The position numbers were made by a program, and so were the translations under genes. Below are positions 53,129 to 62,259 of a stretch of 64,000 nucleotides of DNA, piece by piece; the first letter of the stretch is position 1; every line of letters begins with the position of its first letter. This DNA comes from Mesorhizobium loti (GTDB lineage: Bacteria > Pseudomonadota > Alphaproteobacteria > Rhizobiales > Rhizobiaceae): assembly GCF_001510895.1 (NCBI RefSeq), contig NZ_LPWA01000116.1, forward strand, positions 1 to 64,000. Direction: 5' to 3'. Below the pieces are notes generated by a model that saw only the letters and a program-made list of their open reading frames with translations, searched no databases and was not told the DNA's origin.

Positions 53129-56100
53129 TTATTCGGCTGCCATGCGAATTGGAACGACTTCTGGGTCATGCGGTCGCACCTCCGCGGCTGCCGACTTCGG
53201 CAGCCGCCAGCCCTTGACGAGGCCGTAGACGGCGGGGATCACAACCAATGTGAGCACGGTCGAGGAAACCATGCCGCCGATCATCGGCACGGCGATACGC
53301 TGCATGACTTCTGAACCCGTGCCGGTGCTCCACAGGATAGGCACCAGACCAGCCATGATCGCAACGACCGTCATCATCTTGGGCCGCACGCGCTCTACCG
53401 CGCCGAGCATGATTGCCTCGTAAAGGTCGCCCCGGGTGAACGTTCGGCCGTGTTCGTCGCGCTCCGCCTTCACCTCGGCCATCGCCTGTTCCAGGTAGAT
53501 CAGCATGACGACGCCGGTTTCGGCGGCGACGCCCGCAAGCGCGATGAAGCCGACCGCGACGGCGACGGACATATTGAAGCCCAGCCACCACATCAGCCAG
53601 ACACCACCGACCAACGCAAACGGCAGCGAGAGCATGACGATCAGCGTTTCGGTTAGCGCCTGGAAGTTGACGTAGAGCAGCAGGAAGATGATGAGCAGCG
53701 TGACCGGCACGACGATCTTCATCCGCGCCTCGGCCCGCTCCAGATATTCGAACTGCCCACTCCAGGTGATCGAATAGCCCGGCGGCAGCTTTACGCTATC
53801 TGCTACCGCCTTCTGCGCGTCGGCGACGTAGCCGCCGAGGTCCCGACCCGTCATGTCGACGAAGACATAGGTCGCGAGCTGGCCGTTCTCCGTGCGGATC
53901 GAGGTGGCCCCGCGCTTGAGCTCCACCTTCGCCACTTCGCCCAACGGGATAGCGCCGCCGCCCGGCAGCGGCACCTGCACGTCAGTTGCGATCGCGCGGG
54001 AATTGGAGCGCAGGTCGCGCGGGTAGCGGATGTTGACCCCGTAACGCTCCCGGCCCTCGACCGTGGTGGTGACCGTCTCACCGCCGAGCGCTGTAGCGAT
54101 GACATCCTGCACATCACTGATCGAAAGACCATAGCGGCCAAGCGCCTCGCGATCGGGAACGATGTCGAGATAGTAACCGCCAATCACCCGCTCCGCGTAG
54201 GCGCTCGACGTGCCGGGCACGGTCTTCAAGGCCGCCTCGATCTGGCGCGCGACCCTTTCCATCTCGGTGAGATCGTTGCCGAACACCTTGACGCCGACCG
54301 GCGTGCGGATGCCGGTGGAGAGCATGTCGATGCGGGCACGGATCGGCATGGTCCAGGCGTTCGAAACACCCGGAAACTGCAGCGCCTGGTCCATCTCGGC
54401 CTTGAGGCTGTCGATGGTGACGCCGGGCCGCCATTCGCTCTTCGGCTTCAGGTTGATGATCGTCTCGAACATCTCGGTCGGCGCTGGATCGGTCGCCGTG
54501 GCCGCCCTGCCCGCCTTGCCGTAAACGGACTCGACCTCCGGGAATGACTTGATGATGCGATCCTGCATCTGCAGCAGTTCGGCCGCTTTGGTCACCGACA
54601 GGCCCGGCAAGGTCGTCGGCATATACATCAAGGTGCCCTCGTTCAGACTCGGCATGAACTCGGAGCCGAGTTGGCGCGCCGGCCACACCGAGACGCCAAG
54701 TGCTACGAGAGCTAGCAGGATCGTCAGCGTCTTCGCCCTGAGTACGCCGCGAATGACAGGCCGATAGATCCAGATCAGGAAGCAATTGATCGGGTTCTTG
54801 CACTCCGGAATGATCCGCCCTCGCACGAAGATCACCATCAGCGCCGGCACGAGCGTCACAGACAAGAGCGCGGCCGCCGCCATGGCGAAAGTCTTGGTGA
54901 ACGCGAGCGGGCCGAACAGGCGCCCTTCCTGTGATTCCAGCGTGAAGATCGGCAAGAACGAGACTGTGATGATCAAAAGGCTGAAGAAGAGTGCCGGCCC
55001 GACCTCGCTCGCCGCGTCGATGAGGATTTGAATACGCGGTCTGCCGGGCTCGCCCCGTTCGAGATGCTTGTGTGCGTTCTCGATCATCACGATCGCGGCG
55101 TCAATCATTGCGCCGACTGCGATCGCGATGCCGCCGAGGCTCATTATGTTGGAGCCGAGCCGACAGCCTTCATCGCCGCGAAGGCAATCAGGATGCCCAC
55201 CGGCAGCATCAGGATGGCGACAAGCGCGCTTCGCAAATGCAGCAGGAAGACGACGCAGACGAGTGCGACGATGACGCTCTCCTCGACGAGTGTTCCTTTG
55301 AGCGTCTCAATCGCTGCCTCGATCAACTGCGAGCGGTCGTAGACCGGCACGATCTTGGCGCCGTTCGGCAGGCTCGTTGCGATTTCGGAGAGCCGCTGCT
55401 TGACGTTCTCGATCACCGTCAGTGCGTTGGCGCCGAAGCGCTGCAGCACGATGCCGCTCGCGACCTCGCCCTCACCGTTGAGCTCGGTGATGCCTCGCCG
55501 CTCGTCGGGCCCGATCTCGACGCGGGCGACGTCCTTGAGGCGCAGTGGAACGCCCTTTTCGGTTTTGAGGACGATGCTTTCGATGTCGGACGGCGTCTTG
55601 ATGTAGCCACGGCCACGGACCATGAACTCGAATTCCGAGAGCTCGATCGTGCGGCCGCCCACATCCTGGTTGCTGGAGCGCACCGCATCGCGCACCGCAG
55701 AAAGCGGGATCCCCTGCGCCCGGAGCCGCAACGGATCGACGACGATGTTGTACTGCTTGACGAATCCGCCGACGGAGGCGACCTCCGCCACGCCCTCCGC
55801 CTTCGAGGCTGCAAAGCGCACCATCCAGTCCTGGAGCGAGCGGAGTTCGGCGAGCGTCATCTCCTTGGCGACCACGGCATACTGGTAGACCCAGCCGACG
55901 CCGGTCGCGTCCGGGCCCAGACCCGGCATGACGCCTTCCGGCAGCCGCTTTGCCGCCGCATTCAGATATTCGAGCACGCGGCTTCGCGCCCAATAGGGAT
56001 CGGTACCGTCTTCGAAGATGACGTAGACGAAGGACACGCCGAAGAAGGAGAAGCCACGCACGACCCGCGATTTCGGGACGGTGAGCATCGCCGTCGTCAG

Positions 56101-56304
56101 GGGATAGGTGACCTGATCCTCGACAACCTGCGGCGCCTGGCCCGGATAGTCGGTGTAGACGATGACCTGGACATCCGAAAGATCGGGGATGGCATCAAGC
56201 GGCAGGGTGCGCAGCGCATAGATGCCAGCGGCGACGGCAAAGGCCGTGCCAACGAAGATCAGGATAAGGTTGCGCGCAGACCACGCAATGAGCCGTTCAA
56301 TCAT
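53129..56304 (-). CDS. cusA: CusA-type copper/silver RND efflux pump (frameshifted)
   Basis: Frame-corrected about 1057 residues, ATG 56304. IPDLSDVQVIVYTDYPGQAP, DGTDPYWARSRVLEYLN, MSLGGIAIAVGAMIDAAIVM, AWTMPIRARIDMLSTGIRTP and GVMLIYLEQAM are CusA signatures; the last-but-one segment includes metal-pathway Met residues. The two halves lie in different frames and join when one base is added near 55157 (AAMKAVG-LGSNIMSLGG). As given, the N-terminal half ends at 55144 and the C-terminal half starts at its own ATG. Exports Cu(I)/Ag(I) with CusB. Confidence 0.9.
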
Positions 56305-57779
56305 GGCGTGGCCTGCACAGCTGTCATCGCACTGAGCGCCGCCTTGAGATTGCTCTCGGCGTCTATGAGGAAGTTTGCCGACACGACGACGCGATCGCCC
56401 GAAGCAATTCCACTACGGATCTCGGTGAAGCCGCCGCCTTGCTGCCCCGTTCCGATCTCGCGAGGTTCAAAGCGCCCGTCGCCCTTATCGAGGATGACGA
56501 GTTGACGGGTGCCCGTGTCGATAACGGCGCTGTCGGGTACGGTCACGACGGGGTTCTCACTGCCATTCGCGATCACGACATCGGCATACATGTCCGGTAG
56601 CAGCACTCCATCCGGATTGGCGAGCTCGATCCGCACCCTGGTCGTGCGGGTCTCTGCCGCGATCTGCGGATAGATCAGCGCGACGCGACCCTCGAACGTG
56701 CGGCCCGGCATGCTGCGGACGCGCACCGTCGCTTTGGAGCCGATCTTGACCGATGAAAGCTCATATTCGGGGACATCGGCGATCACCCACATCATCGAGA
56801 TGTCGGCGAGTCGGAAAAGCACGTCGCCTGATCCCGTCTTCATGCCGTTGATGGCGTTCCGCTCCAGCACGATCCCGTCCCGTGGTGAGCGCCAGGCGAT
56901 CGACAGCGGGACTTTGCGTGTGCGCTCGATTTCGGCGACCGTCTCTGCCGGCACACCGAGATTTTCGAGGCGCTGGCGCGCGCCACCCGACGCCTTGCTA
57001 TCGGCGCTCCCAAGATCGGTCAGGAACTGGGCTCCAACAGCGGTGATCTCGGGCGAATAAAGCCGGACGAGCGGCTGATCCTTCGCGACGCGATCGCCCG
57101 TCGTTACATCTGCAACCTCTTCGATGAAGGCGTCTGCGCGTGTTGCCACCACCGAGATCCGCCGCTCGTCGAGTTGGACGCTGCCGGGCACGCGGATTTG
57201 GCTGACGATCGGTCGTTCGGCAGCTGCCTCTGATCGTACGCCGGTCCGCTGCAGCTTGCCTGGCGCGACCTTCACGACTGAGGCATCCTCTTCGCCTTCG
57301 CCTTCGTAGACGGGGATGTAGTCCATCCCCATCGAATCCTTCTTGGGTACCGGCGAGGTGTCCGGCAGCCCCATCGGATTGCGATAGTAAAGGATCCTCT
57401 TTGACGCGCCGGCCGCCGCCGGTTTGCCTCGAGGTGGAGGGGGTTCAGTTGCAATGGCCCGCTTGCCGTCGAAACTAACGTCCTCGCTCGCACGAATGGG
57501 CTCGAAGTCTCGCCCGTCGACTGTCCTTCTCGGAGTCGCCGAGTAGACCGGCTTACCGTCGGGATCGCGGTAGTAGATCACCGCGCCCGACGGCGCAGGA
57601 CTGGCGTTCGCCAAGATGGTGCTCTCTACCCATGGTCCGGCCGCGCTCTTCAACCATGATGTGACCTTGACCCATGCTGTGTCGGGCAGCGCAAGATCGC
57701 GCTGCCCTGCCCAATAGCCTCCCGCTCCCGCTGCGACGACGGCAGCGACAGCAAGGCTCGTATGGCCCGCCCTGCTCAT
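56301..57779 (-). CDS. cusB: CusB-type periplasmic adaptor
   Basis: 492 residues, intact. N-terminal signal/anchor (LAVAAVVAAGAGGYWAG), two heavy-metal-binding YHS-like segments (VIYYRDPDGKPVYS and ILYYRNPMGLPDTSPVPKKD), barrel-sandwich and membrane-proximal domains (RISVVATRADAFIEEV; LLPDMYADVVIANG). It overlaps cusA and the fixH-like gene by 4 bp each. Links the inner-membrane pump to an outer-membrane channel. No cusC is present in the window. Confidence 0.9.
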   Translation of the reverse strand: MSRAGHTSLAVAAVVAAGAGGYWAGQRDLALPDTAWVKVTSWLKSAAGPWVESTILANASPAPSGAVIYYRDPDGKPVYSATPRRTVDGRDFEPIRASEDVSFDGKRAIATEPPPPRGKPAAAGASKRILYYRNPMGLPDTSPVPKKDSMGMDYIPVYEGEGEEDASVVKVAPGKLQRTGVRSEAAAERPIVSQIRVPGSVQLDERRISVVATRADAFIEEVADVTTGDRVAKDQPLVRLYSPEITAVGAQFLTDLGSADSKASGGARQRLENLGVPAETVAEIERTRKVPLSIAWRSPRDGIVLERNAINGMKTGSGDVLFRLADISMMWVIADVPEYELSSVKIGSKATVRVRSMPGRTFEGRVALIYPQIAAETRTTRVRIELANPDGVLLPDMYADVVIANGSENPVVTVPDSAVIDTGTRQLVILDKGDGRFEPREIGTGQQGGGFTEIRSGIASGDRVVVSANFLIDAESNLKAALSAMTAVQATP

Positions 57780-58182
57780 GGCACAGCCCTGAATTCGAGC
57801 TTGTTTTCGAGCGTGCCGGTCTCACCTTGGACCTTCGCCCCAAGCGAGAGGCGCCAACCACCCGGCATCATCAAGTTGGCCTTGAACCGGTAAACGCCCG
57901 GATCGTCAGATGGCAGAATTTCGATGGGCGCCGCCATCATCTCCATCCCCTCGGGCGCATATCGACCCGCTGTGCGAAGATCACGGCGTCGGGGACGGCC
58001 TGTCCCGTCCGTTTGTCGACAAGCTTGACCGCGATCGTGGCGCCGTCGCTCTGCTTGACCTCCTGCTGAAGGAGCTGGAACTCGTAATCGTCCACACCTG
58101 CCATGGCAGTCAGGGGGAGGATATTGACTGCAAGGCCGGTGAGCACTGCGGCCGCAATGCGCTTCATTGAAATCAGTTTCAT
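57776..58182 (-). CDS. FixH/YtkA-like periplasmic protein (frameshifted)
   Basis: Frame-corrected about 135 residues, ATG 58182. Signal peptide (MKRIAAAVLTGLAVNILPLT), beta-sandwich EFQLLQQEVKQSDGATIAVK, TGQAVPDAVIFAQRVDM, then in the next frame APEGMEMMAAPIEILPSDDP and RFKANLMMPGGWRLSLGAKV. One C is missing near 57957. Such proteins accompany copper efflux operons; Met residues could bind Cu(I). Coupled to cusB by ATGA. Confidence 0.7.
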
Positions 58183-58311
58183 GTCCGAATTTTTCCGTAA
58201 ATTCATCATTCAGCCGCGTGCATCACGCGGCAGTTCGAACGCCGCACCGTTCCGCTTCCATGAAGCCGAGGCTCCATAGCGAACCGGTAGACGCGAGTAC
58301 CGATGATGAGT

Positions 58312-58674
58312 TCAGAATTCCGGAGGTCGGTGCGGTGGCGGCGGCGTCTGGGAACCGAACACTACCACGTGACTGACGGGCGTTGCGCGATGCGCAGTTG
58401 GCAACAGCGGCTCCGCAAACGCGCTCACCGAGAGAGTTGGCGCACAATTTGACCCGCAGGTCGCCGGCGAAGGGCACGTTTTCTGGCAGTCCGGCGAAAT
58501 GGATTTGCCCTGCTGCACGCAGGGCATTTCGCCGCTCATGGTTTCACTGCTCATCACAGCCATAGAGGCAGCCGTCGTCGCTTCGCCTGCCGCCGACGCG
58601 CCAGGCGGCCCGCTGATGAGGCTCACAACCGCGAGGGTTGAGAGCAAATTACGCAACCACGACCAGAAGTTCAT
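58312..58674 (-). CDS. Secreted Cys-containing hypothetical protein
   Basis: 120 residues from ATG 58674. Signal peptide (FWSWLRNLLSTLAVVSLISG), Met-rich segment (SMAVMSSETMSGEMP) and a Cys cluster (PDCQKTCPSPATCGSNCAP). It has the size and composition of small proteins found before cus operons, so metal binding is suspected. Upstream of the fixH-like gene in the same direction. Confidence 0.5.
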   Translation of the reverse strand: MNFWSWLRNLLSTLAVVSLISGPPGASAAGEATTAASMAVMSSETMSGEMPCVQQGKSISPDCQKTCPSPATCGSNCAPTLSVSAFAEPLLPTAHRATPVSHVVVFGSQTPPPPHRPPEF

Positions 58675-58979
58675 GCCCGCTCGTATTCCACATTGTGCAC
58701 CGCAACGGAAGAAGCACTCGTTCATTTTGCTGTATGACGCATTGACGCGTCGCTGCCGCGTGCTCATCGACCGGTCGCATCATCGCCAGCCCGTCATGTC
58801 CCAAGGCGTAGCAGGCCAGTGACAACAGGCGAAAACGGACGAACCAGAGGTCCGTGAGGACGTTATGGTCTGATTGCCGTCGGCGCCCTCGCCATCGCCA
58901 CCTTGGTCCAGAGCCCAGCGGCAGCCCGGACAAGAAGGATCCCGGCTTCTCCGCCGCACTTCCGCTCCAGACTGCAGCG

Positions 58980-59337
58980 GCGGTCCGAGGCGTGACAGTC
59001 CCCCGGACCTTGCTCGGGAGTTGCGTCGTCGGTGCATTGCTCATGTTTTCGCGGCTGATCTTCGGCACAGACGATGGATCGCCAACAGCGACTATCTCGC
59101 GGCAGCATGATCATCACGATCGCGGTCTGAGCTATGGCCGAGGTGGCGCGTCGGCTGCGGTTCCTCAATCTGCCGTTCGGGCTAGGGCTGATCGCCGCCC
59201 CATGGATGCTCGACGGCGCAACCGGCGCGGCCATCCTGAACGACGCGGCTGCCGGGCTTCTGGTAGTCGGGCTTAGCCTGCCGCGTGGACGACGAAGCCA
59301 AGAGCACTACGGTTCCTGGGATCGGTATGTTGTCTAA
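58980..59337 (+). pseudogene. SPW-repeat / VKOR-type membrane protein, C-terminal remnant
   Basis: Pieces LGSCVVGALLMFSRLIFGTD, IANSDYLAAA, MIITIAV and, intact from ATG 59134, AEVARRLRFLNLPFGLGLIA, APWMLDGATGAAILNDAAAG, PRGRRSQEHYGSWDRYVV. The end is typical of SPW/vitamin-K-epoxide-reductase-like proteins of 350 or more residues. Frameshifts and a TGA before 59134 leave only ~67 codons open. Confidence 0.55.
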
Positions 59338-59376
59338 CAAAAATAGTCGGCCGCACGAGGCCAGGACTCGTCGTTC

Positions 59377-59988
59377 TCAAGGACGGGCGCGGCCTTCGTA
59401 CATGAAGGTCATCGGTTTCGGACCTTTCGCATATCCGGTTTCAACCTGATCGATGTGGAAGCCGGCGCCCTCGATCAGCGTGCGGATTGGCCGGTTGAGG
59501 TGGCAGCCGCCGCCGATGCGCTTCCAGATCGGCGTCAGCCGGTTCTGCCATCTGCGCACGCTCATGTCGGGCGACAGGCCGTGCTCGACGAACAGAAGTT
59601 GACCGGCAGGCCTGAGCACTCGCCTCATCTCTTCGAGCGCGTTCGTGGCTCCCGGGATGGAGCAGAGCGTCCAGGTCGTCACTACCGTGTCGATGCTGTG
59701 AGCGTCCAGTGGGATCGCCTCGGCCGAACCCTCGATGAACGTCACCGGGACGGAGGAGCCGGCCGCCTTTTCCTGGGCCATGGCAATCAGACGCGGCGAC
59801 GGATCGAGGCCGAGTATTTCCCGTGCCTGTGGGGGATAGAATGGCAGATTCAGGCCGGAACCGATGCCGATTTCCAGCACGCGTCCTTCGGCCGACGACA
59901 GGGCGCGTTCGCGATAGGGTACGAGGTCGCGGTTGCGCATCGCCAGATTGATGACGTGCGGCAAAATGTATTCCTGATAGAAACCCAT
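59377..59988 (-). CDS. Class I SAM-dependent methyltransferase
   Basis: 203 residues, ATG 59988. Motif I VLEIGIGSGLNLPFY, motif II LGLDPSPRLIAMAQEKA, post-motif IDTVVTTWTLCSIPG, LRPAGQLLFVEHGLSPD. Similar to UbiE/METTL7-type small-molecule or metalloid methyltransferases. The substrate is unknown. The metal-resistance setting allows a metalloid substrate, but no Cys signature of ArsM is present. Confidence 0.8.
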   Translation of the reverse strand: MGFYQEYILPHVINLAMRNRDLVPYRERALSSAEGRVLEIGIGSGLNLPFYPPQAREILGLDPSPRLIAMAQEKAAGSSVPVTFIEGSAEAIPLDAHSIDTVVTTWTLCSIPGATNALEEMRRVLRPAGQLLFVEHGLSPDMSVRRWQNRLTPIWKRIGGGCHLNRPIRTLIEGAGFHIDQVETGYAKGPKPMTFMYEGRARP

Positions 59989-60022
59989 ATTCCAGTCCTC
60001 CCGAATTCATCTTCGATGTTTG

Positions 60023-60151
60023 TCAGCTCCTCAGATATTTGACGAGCGCCGCGATCCCGAGGACCAGCGCGGCGAGCGTCAAGATCCAGATCACGGCCGC
60101 GCCGCCCATCATCCAGCCCATGCCGGCTCCGGTCATCATGTCAGATGTCAT
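60023..60151 (-). CDS. 42-residue membrane protein
   Basis: MTSDMMTGAGMGWMMGGAAV start, then one helix IWILTLAALVLGIAALVKYL. Met/Gly-rich N-terminus. It lies between the methyltransferase and DUF2938 genes in the same orientation. A longer relative is encoded at 60786-60974. Function unknown. Confidence 0.6.
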   Translation of the reverse strand: MTSDMMTGAGMGWMMGGAAVIWILTLAALVLGIAALVKYLRS

Positions 60152-60244
60152 CGCAATTCTCCGTTGGTTGTCTTGCCCCGACCATCAAATGCGCGTCGGG
60201 GCCGGTTCCGTTTCCCTCCGAGAGACAACCTGGCTGCCTGCTCA

Positions 60245-60718
60245 TCACGCTCCGGCCAACCAGGCGCCGAAGTACAGGCCGAAGCCAAACCACGCGTGCA
60301 CAGAGATGCTGACCGCCCGAGCTACTGCAGGCTTCGGAGCGCGAGATGCCATGAAGCCGAGCCCGAGCGCCGGCTGCATGACGAACCAGGGCGCAACGAG
60401 GAGGATCAGAGCGAAGGCCACGGCAGAAATCAGAGTCGGCCCTGAGCCGAAGCCAAGCCTCATGATCACGAGATAGAGCGCCGCGTAGATGATCCCGACC
60501 GCATAGTGGAATATCCAGCCGATTGCGACTTCGCGGTGGACCGCGGGCGTTGTGTTGATCGGCCGATGGACAAACACGCCACGCGGCATACAGGCAACCC
60601 AGCGGCCGACGAGCCCCCAATTTGCCGGCGCACGACCCGCGACCGCATGGAGCAGGCGCGCCCACAGATCGGTTGCCAGTGTCGCAACCACGCCCGCCAC
60701 AATGCTCTCGCTTACCAT
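60245..60718 (-). CDS. DUF2938 family membrane protein
   Basis: 157 residues from ATG 60718. VAGVVATLATDLWARLLHAV, ANWGLVGRWVACMPRGVFVH, VAIGWIFHYAVGIIYAALYL, ILLVAPWFVMQPALGLGFMA match DUF2938. Four predicted helices. Function unknown. Clustered with small membrane proteins and methyltransferases. Confidence 0.8.
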   Translation of the reverse strand: MVSESIVAGVVATLATDLWARLLHAVAGRAPANWGLVGRWVACMPRGVFVHRPINTTPAVHREVAIGWIFHYAVGIIYAALYLVIMRLGFGSGPTLISAVAFALILLVAPWFVMQPALGLGFMASRAPKPAVARAVSISVHAWFGFGLYFGAWLAGA

Positions 60719-60785
60719 TCGCTCCTCCATCTCGAGGCGATGCGGCGCCGACATGGCGTCACTCGTGAAGTCGGTCGGTGGGTAT

Positions 60786-60974
60786 TCATGAGCTTTCCCA
60801 GTGGCGTCTCGTCGACGTGGTTGTGGCCCCGCTGTTCGGATCAGAGCGCAGAAACTTAATCAGCGCAGCTACGGCGAGGCCAAGAAGAACGAGCACCAAC
60901 AGCCAGAAGAGGCCTGCGCCCCAAATCATCCAGCCTATACCGTTCGCGCTCATGAAAGAGAGGCAACTAGTCAT
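60786..60974 (-). CDS. 62-residue membrane protein, paralogue of 60023-60151
   Basis: ATG 60974 with AAGGAG 7 nt upstream. MSANGIGWMIWGAGLFWLLV, LVLLGLAVAALIKFLRSDPN. It shares the pattern G-x-GWM-x-x-G followed by a helix ending (V/I)K-(Y/F)LRS with the 42-residue protein. Function unknown. Confidence 0.6.
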   Translation of the reverse strand: MTSCLSFMSANGIGWMIWGAGLFWLLVLVLLGLAVAALIKFLRSDPNSGATTTSTRRHWESS

Positions 60975-61000
60975 GATTTGATCTCCTTGGTTTCGACTCT

Positions 61001-62125
61001 TCATTTCCAGGCAATGGCGATCCGTTCGTCCGAATCCGGAATATCGTGCCACCCCAGACGGCCGAAGCCGGTCCGATGGATCAGCGCTTCGAACTCACCT
61101 GTGGTCGCGACCTCACCGGATGGTGTGGTCGCCAGGATGTTGAAGTTCATCGCTACGGCGAAAGGCGGCGAGGCACGATCCTCGTCGAGCAGTGTCTGGA
61201 GGACGACGATCCGCCCGCCTGGTGCCAGTGCCGCGTGCACACGCCGCAAGAGGCTTTCACGATCCTGAGGCGCGAGCAGATGCAGAAAACGGGCCACGAT
61301 CGCCACGTCGTATGGACCGCCGAACTCCATCTCCAGCGCGCTGCCCGAGAGGGCGCGCCAGCGTTCGTCAAGACCTGCGATCAGGGCATTCTCTGCCGCG
61401 ATCTCGAGTACACTTGGCCAATCCACCGCCCTCACGTGGGCATCGGGCAGGCGCCTGGCCAGCGCAATTCCATTCTGGCCGGGTCCGGCTGCGATATCGA
61501 GGATTCGTTTCACCAGCGCGTCGCCGCCCGCCACGAGATCAGCAAGAAGGGCCGCCGACCGCGCCATCATAGGGGCGACCAACCGCGCGTAGGTCGACCA
61601 GTCGGCCTGATCGGGCGCGCCGAAGTGCTCTGTTTCGTCGAGAATGGTGCCGCCGTTGCGGACGACCGCTACCGGATCGCCCAGCACCGCCTTCAGAGCA
61701 GTTTCGGAGGCGACAAACCGCAACGCATCGCCAATGAAGGCGGGCGAGCGGCGGTCGAGGTAAGCGGCTGCGTCAGCCGTTGCAATGTAGCGCCCCTCCT
61801 TGCGGCTCAGCAGTTCGATCGCCGAGAGGTAGTCGCAAAGGATGCGTATCCCCCTCTCGGCCGCACCGCAGCGCTCGGCAAGCGTGGCCGGCGTGTCGTG
61901 ACCTTCACCAATTGCGGTGAATATGTCGAGCCCGACCGCCGCGCGGAGCGCAGCCGTGCGCTGAAAAGCGAAGGCGTTGTCCGTGATCCGCGATGGCGAC
62001 GGCAAAGGTGCCGACTCGGGCGTCCGCTCATGACTTTTGGCGAGCGCCAAAAAGGCGGCCCCTTCCTCGATATGGCCCTTGATCGTCCCGTCGCGGACGT
62101 TCCGTTCCGGTTCTCGTGTGTTCAT
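61001..62125 (-). CDS. SAM-dependent methyltransferase with dimerisation domain
   Basis: 374 residues, ATG 62125. N-terminal winged-helix dimerisation domain as in small-molecule O-methyltransferases (NAFAFQRTAALRAAVGLDIF, LSRKEGRYIATADAAAYLD). Catalytic domain: ILDIAAGPGQNGIALARRL, VRAVDWPSVLEIAAENALIA, YDVAIVARFLHLLAPQDRES, LAPGGRIVVLQTLLDEDR. Substrate unknown. Lies 134 bp downstream of the LuxR-type regulator. Confidence 0.8.
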   Translation of the reverse strand: MNTREPERNVRDGTIKGHIEEGAAFLALAKSHERTPESAPLPSPSRITDNAFAFQRTAALRAAVGLDIFTAIGEGHDTPATLAERCGAAERGIRILCDYLSAIELLSRKEGRYIATADAAAYLDRRSPAFIGDALRFVASETALKAVLGDPVAVVRNGGTILDETEHFGAPDQADWSTYARLVAPMMARSAALLADLVAGGDALVKRILDIAAGPGQNGIALARRLPDAHVRAVDWPSVLEIAAENALIAGLDERWRALSGSALEMEFGGPYDVAIVARFLHLLAPQDRESLLRRVHAALAPGGRIVVLQTLLDEDRASPPFAVAMNFNILATTPSGEVATTGEFEALIHRTGFGRLGWHDIPDSDERIAIAWK

Positions 62126-62259
62126 GGCTTCCTCCGCGTTGGCGCCTTCGAAGGCGTTTCCGATGGATGAAAGCTAGTTCAGGGAACACCGTGTTGCTTC
62201 GGGCGAATTCCCCAATTTCTGCCCTTGGGGAAAAATGGGTGGTTCTCTCCATTCCGCGG

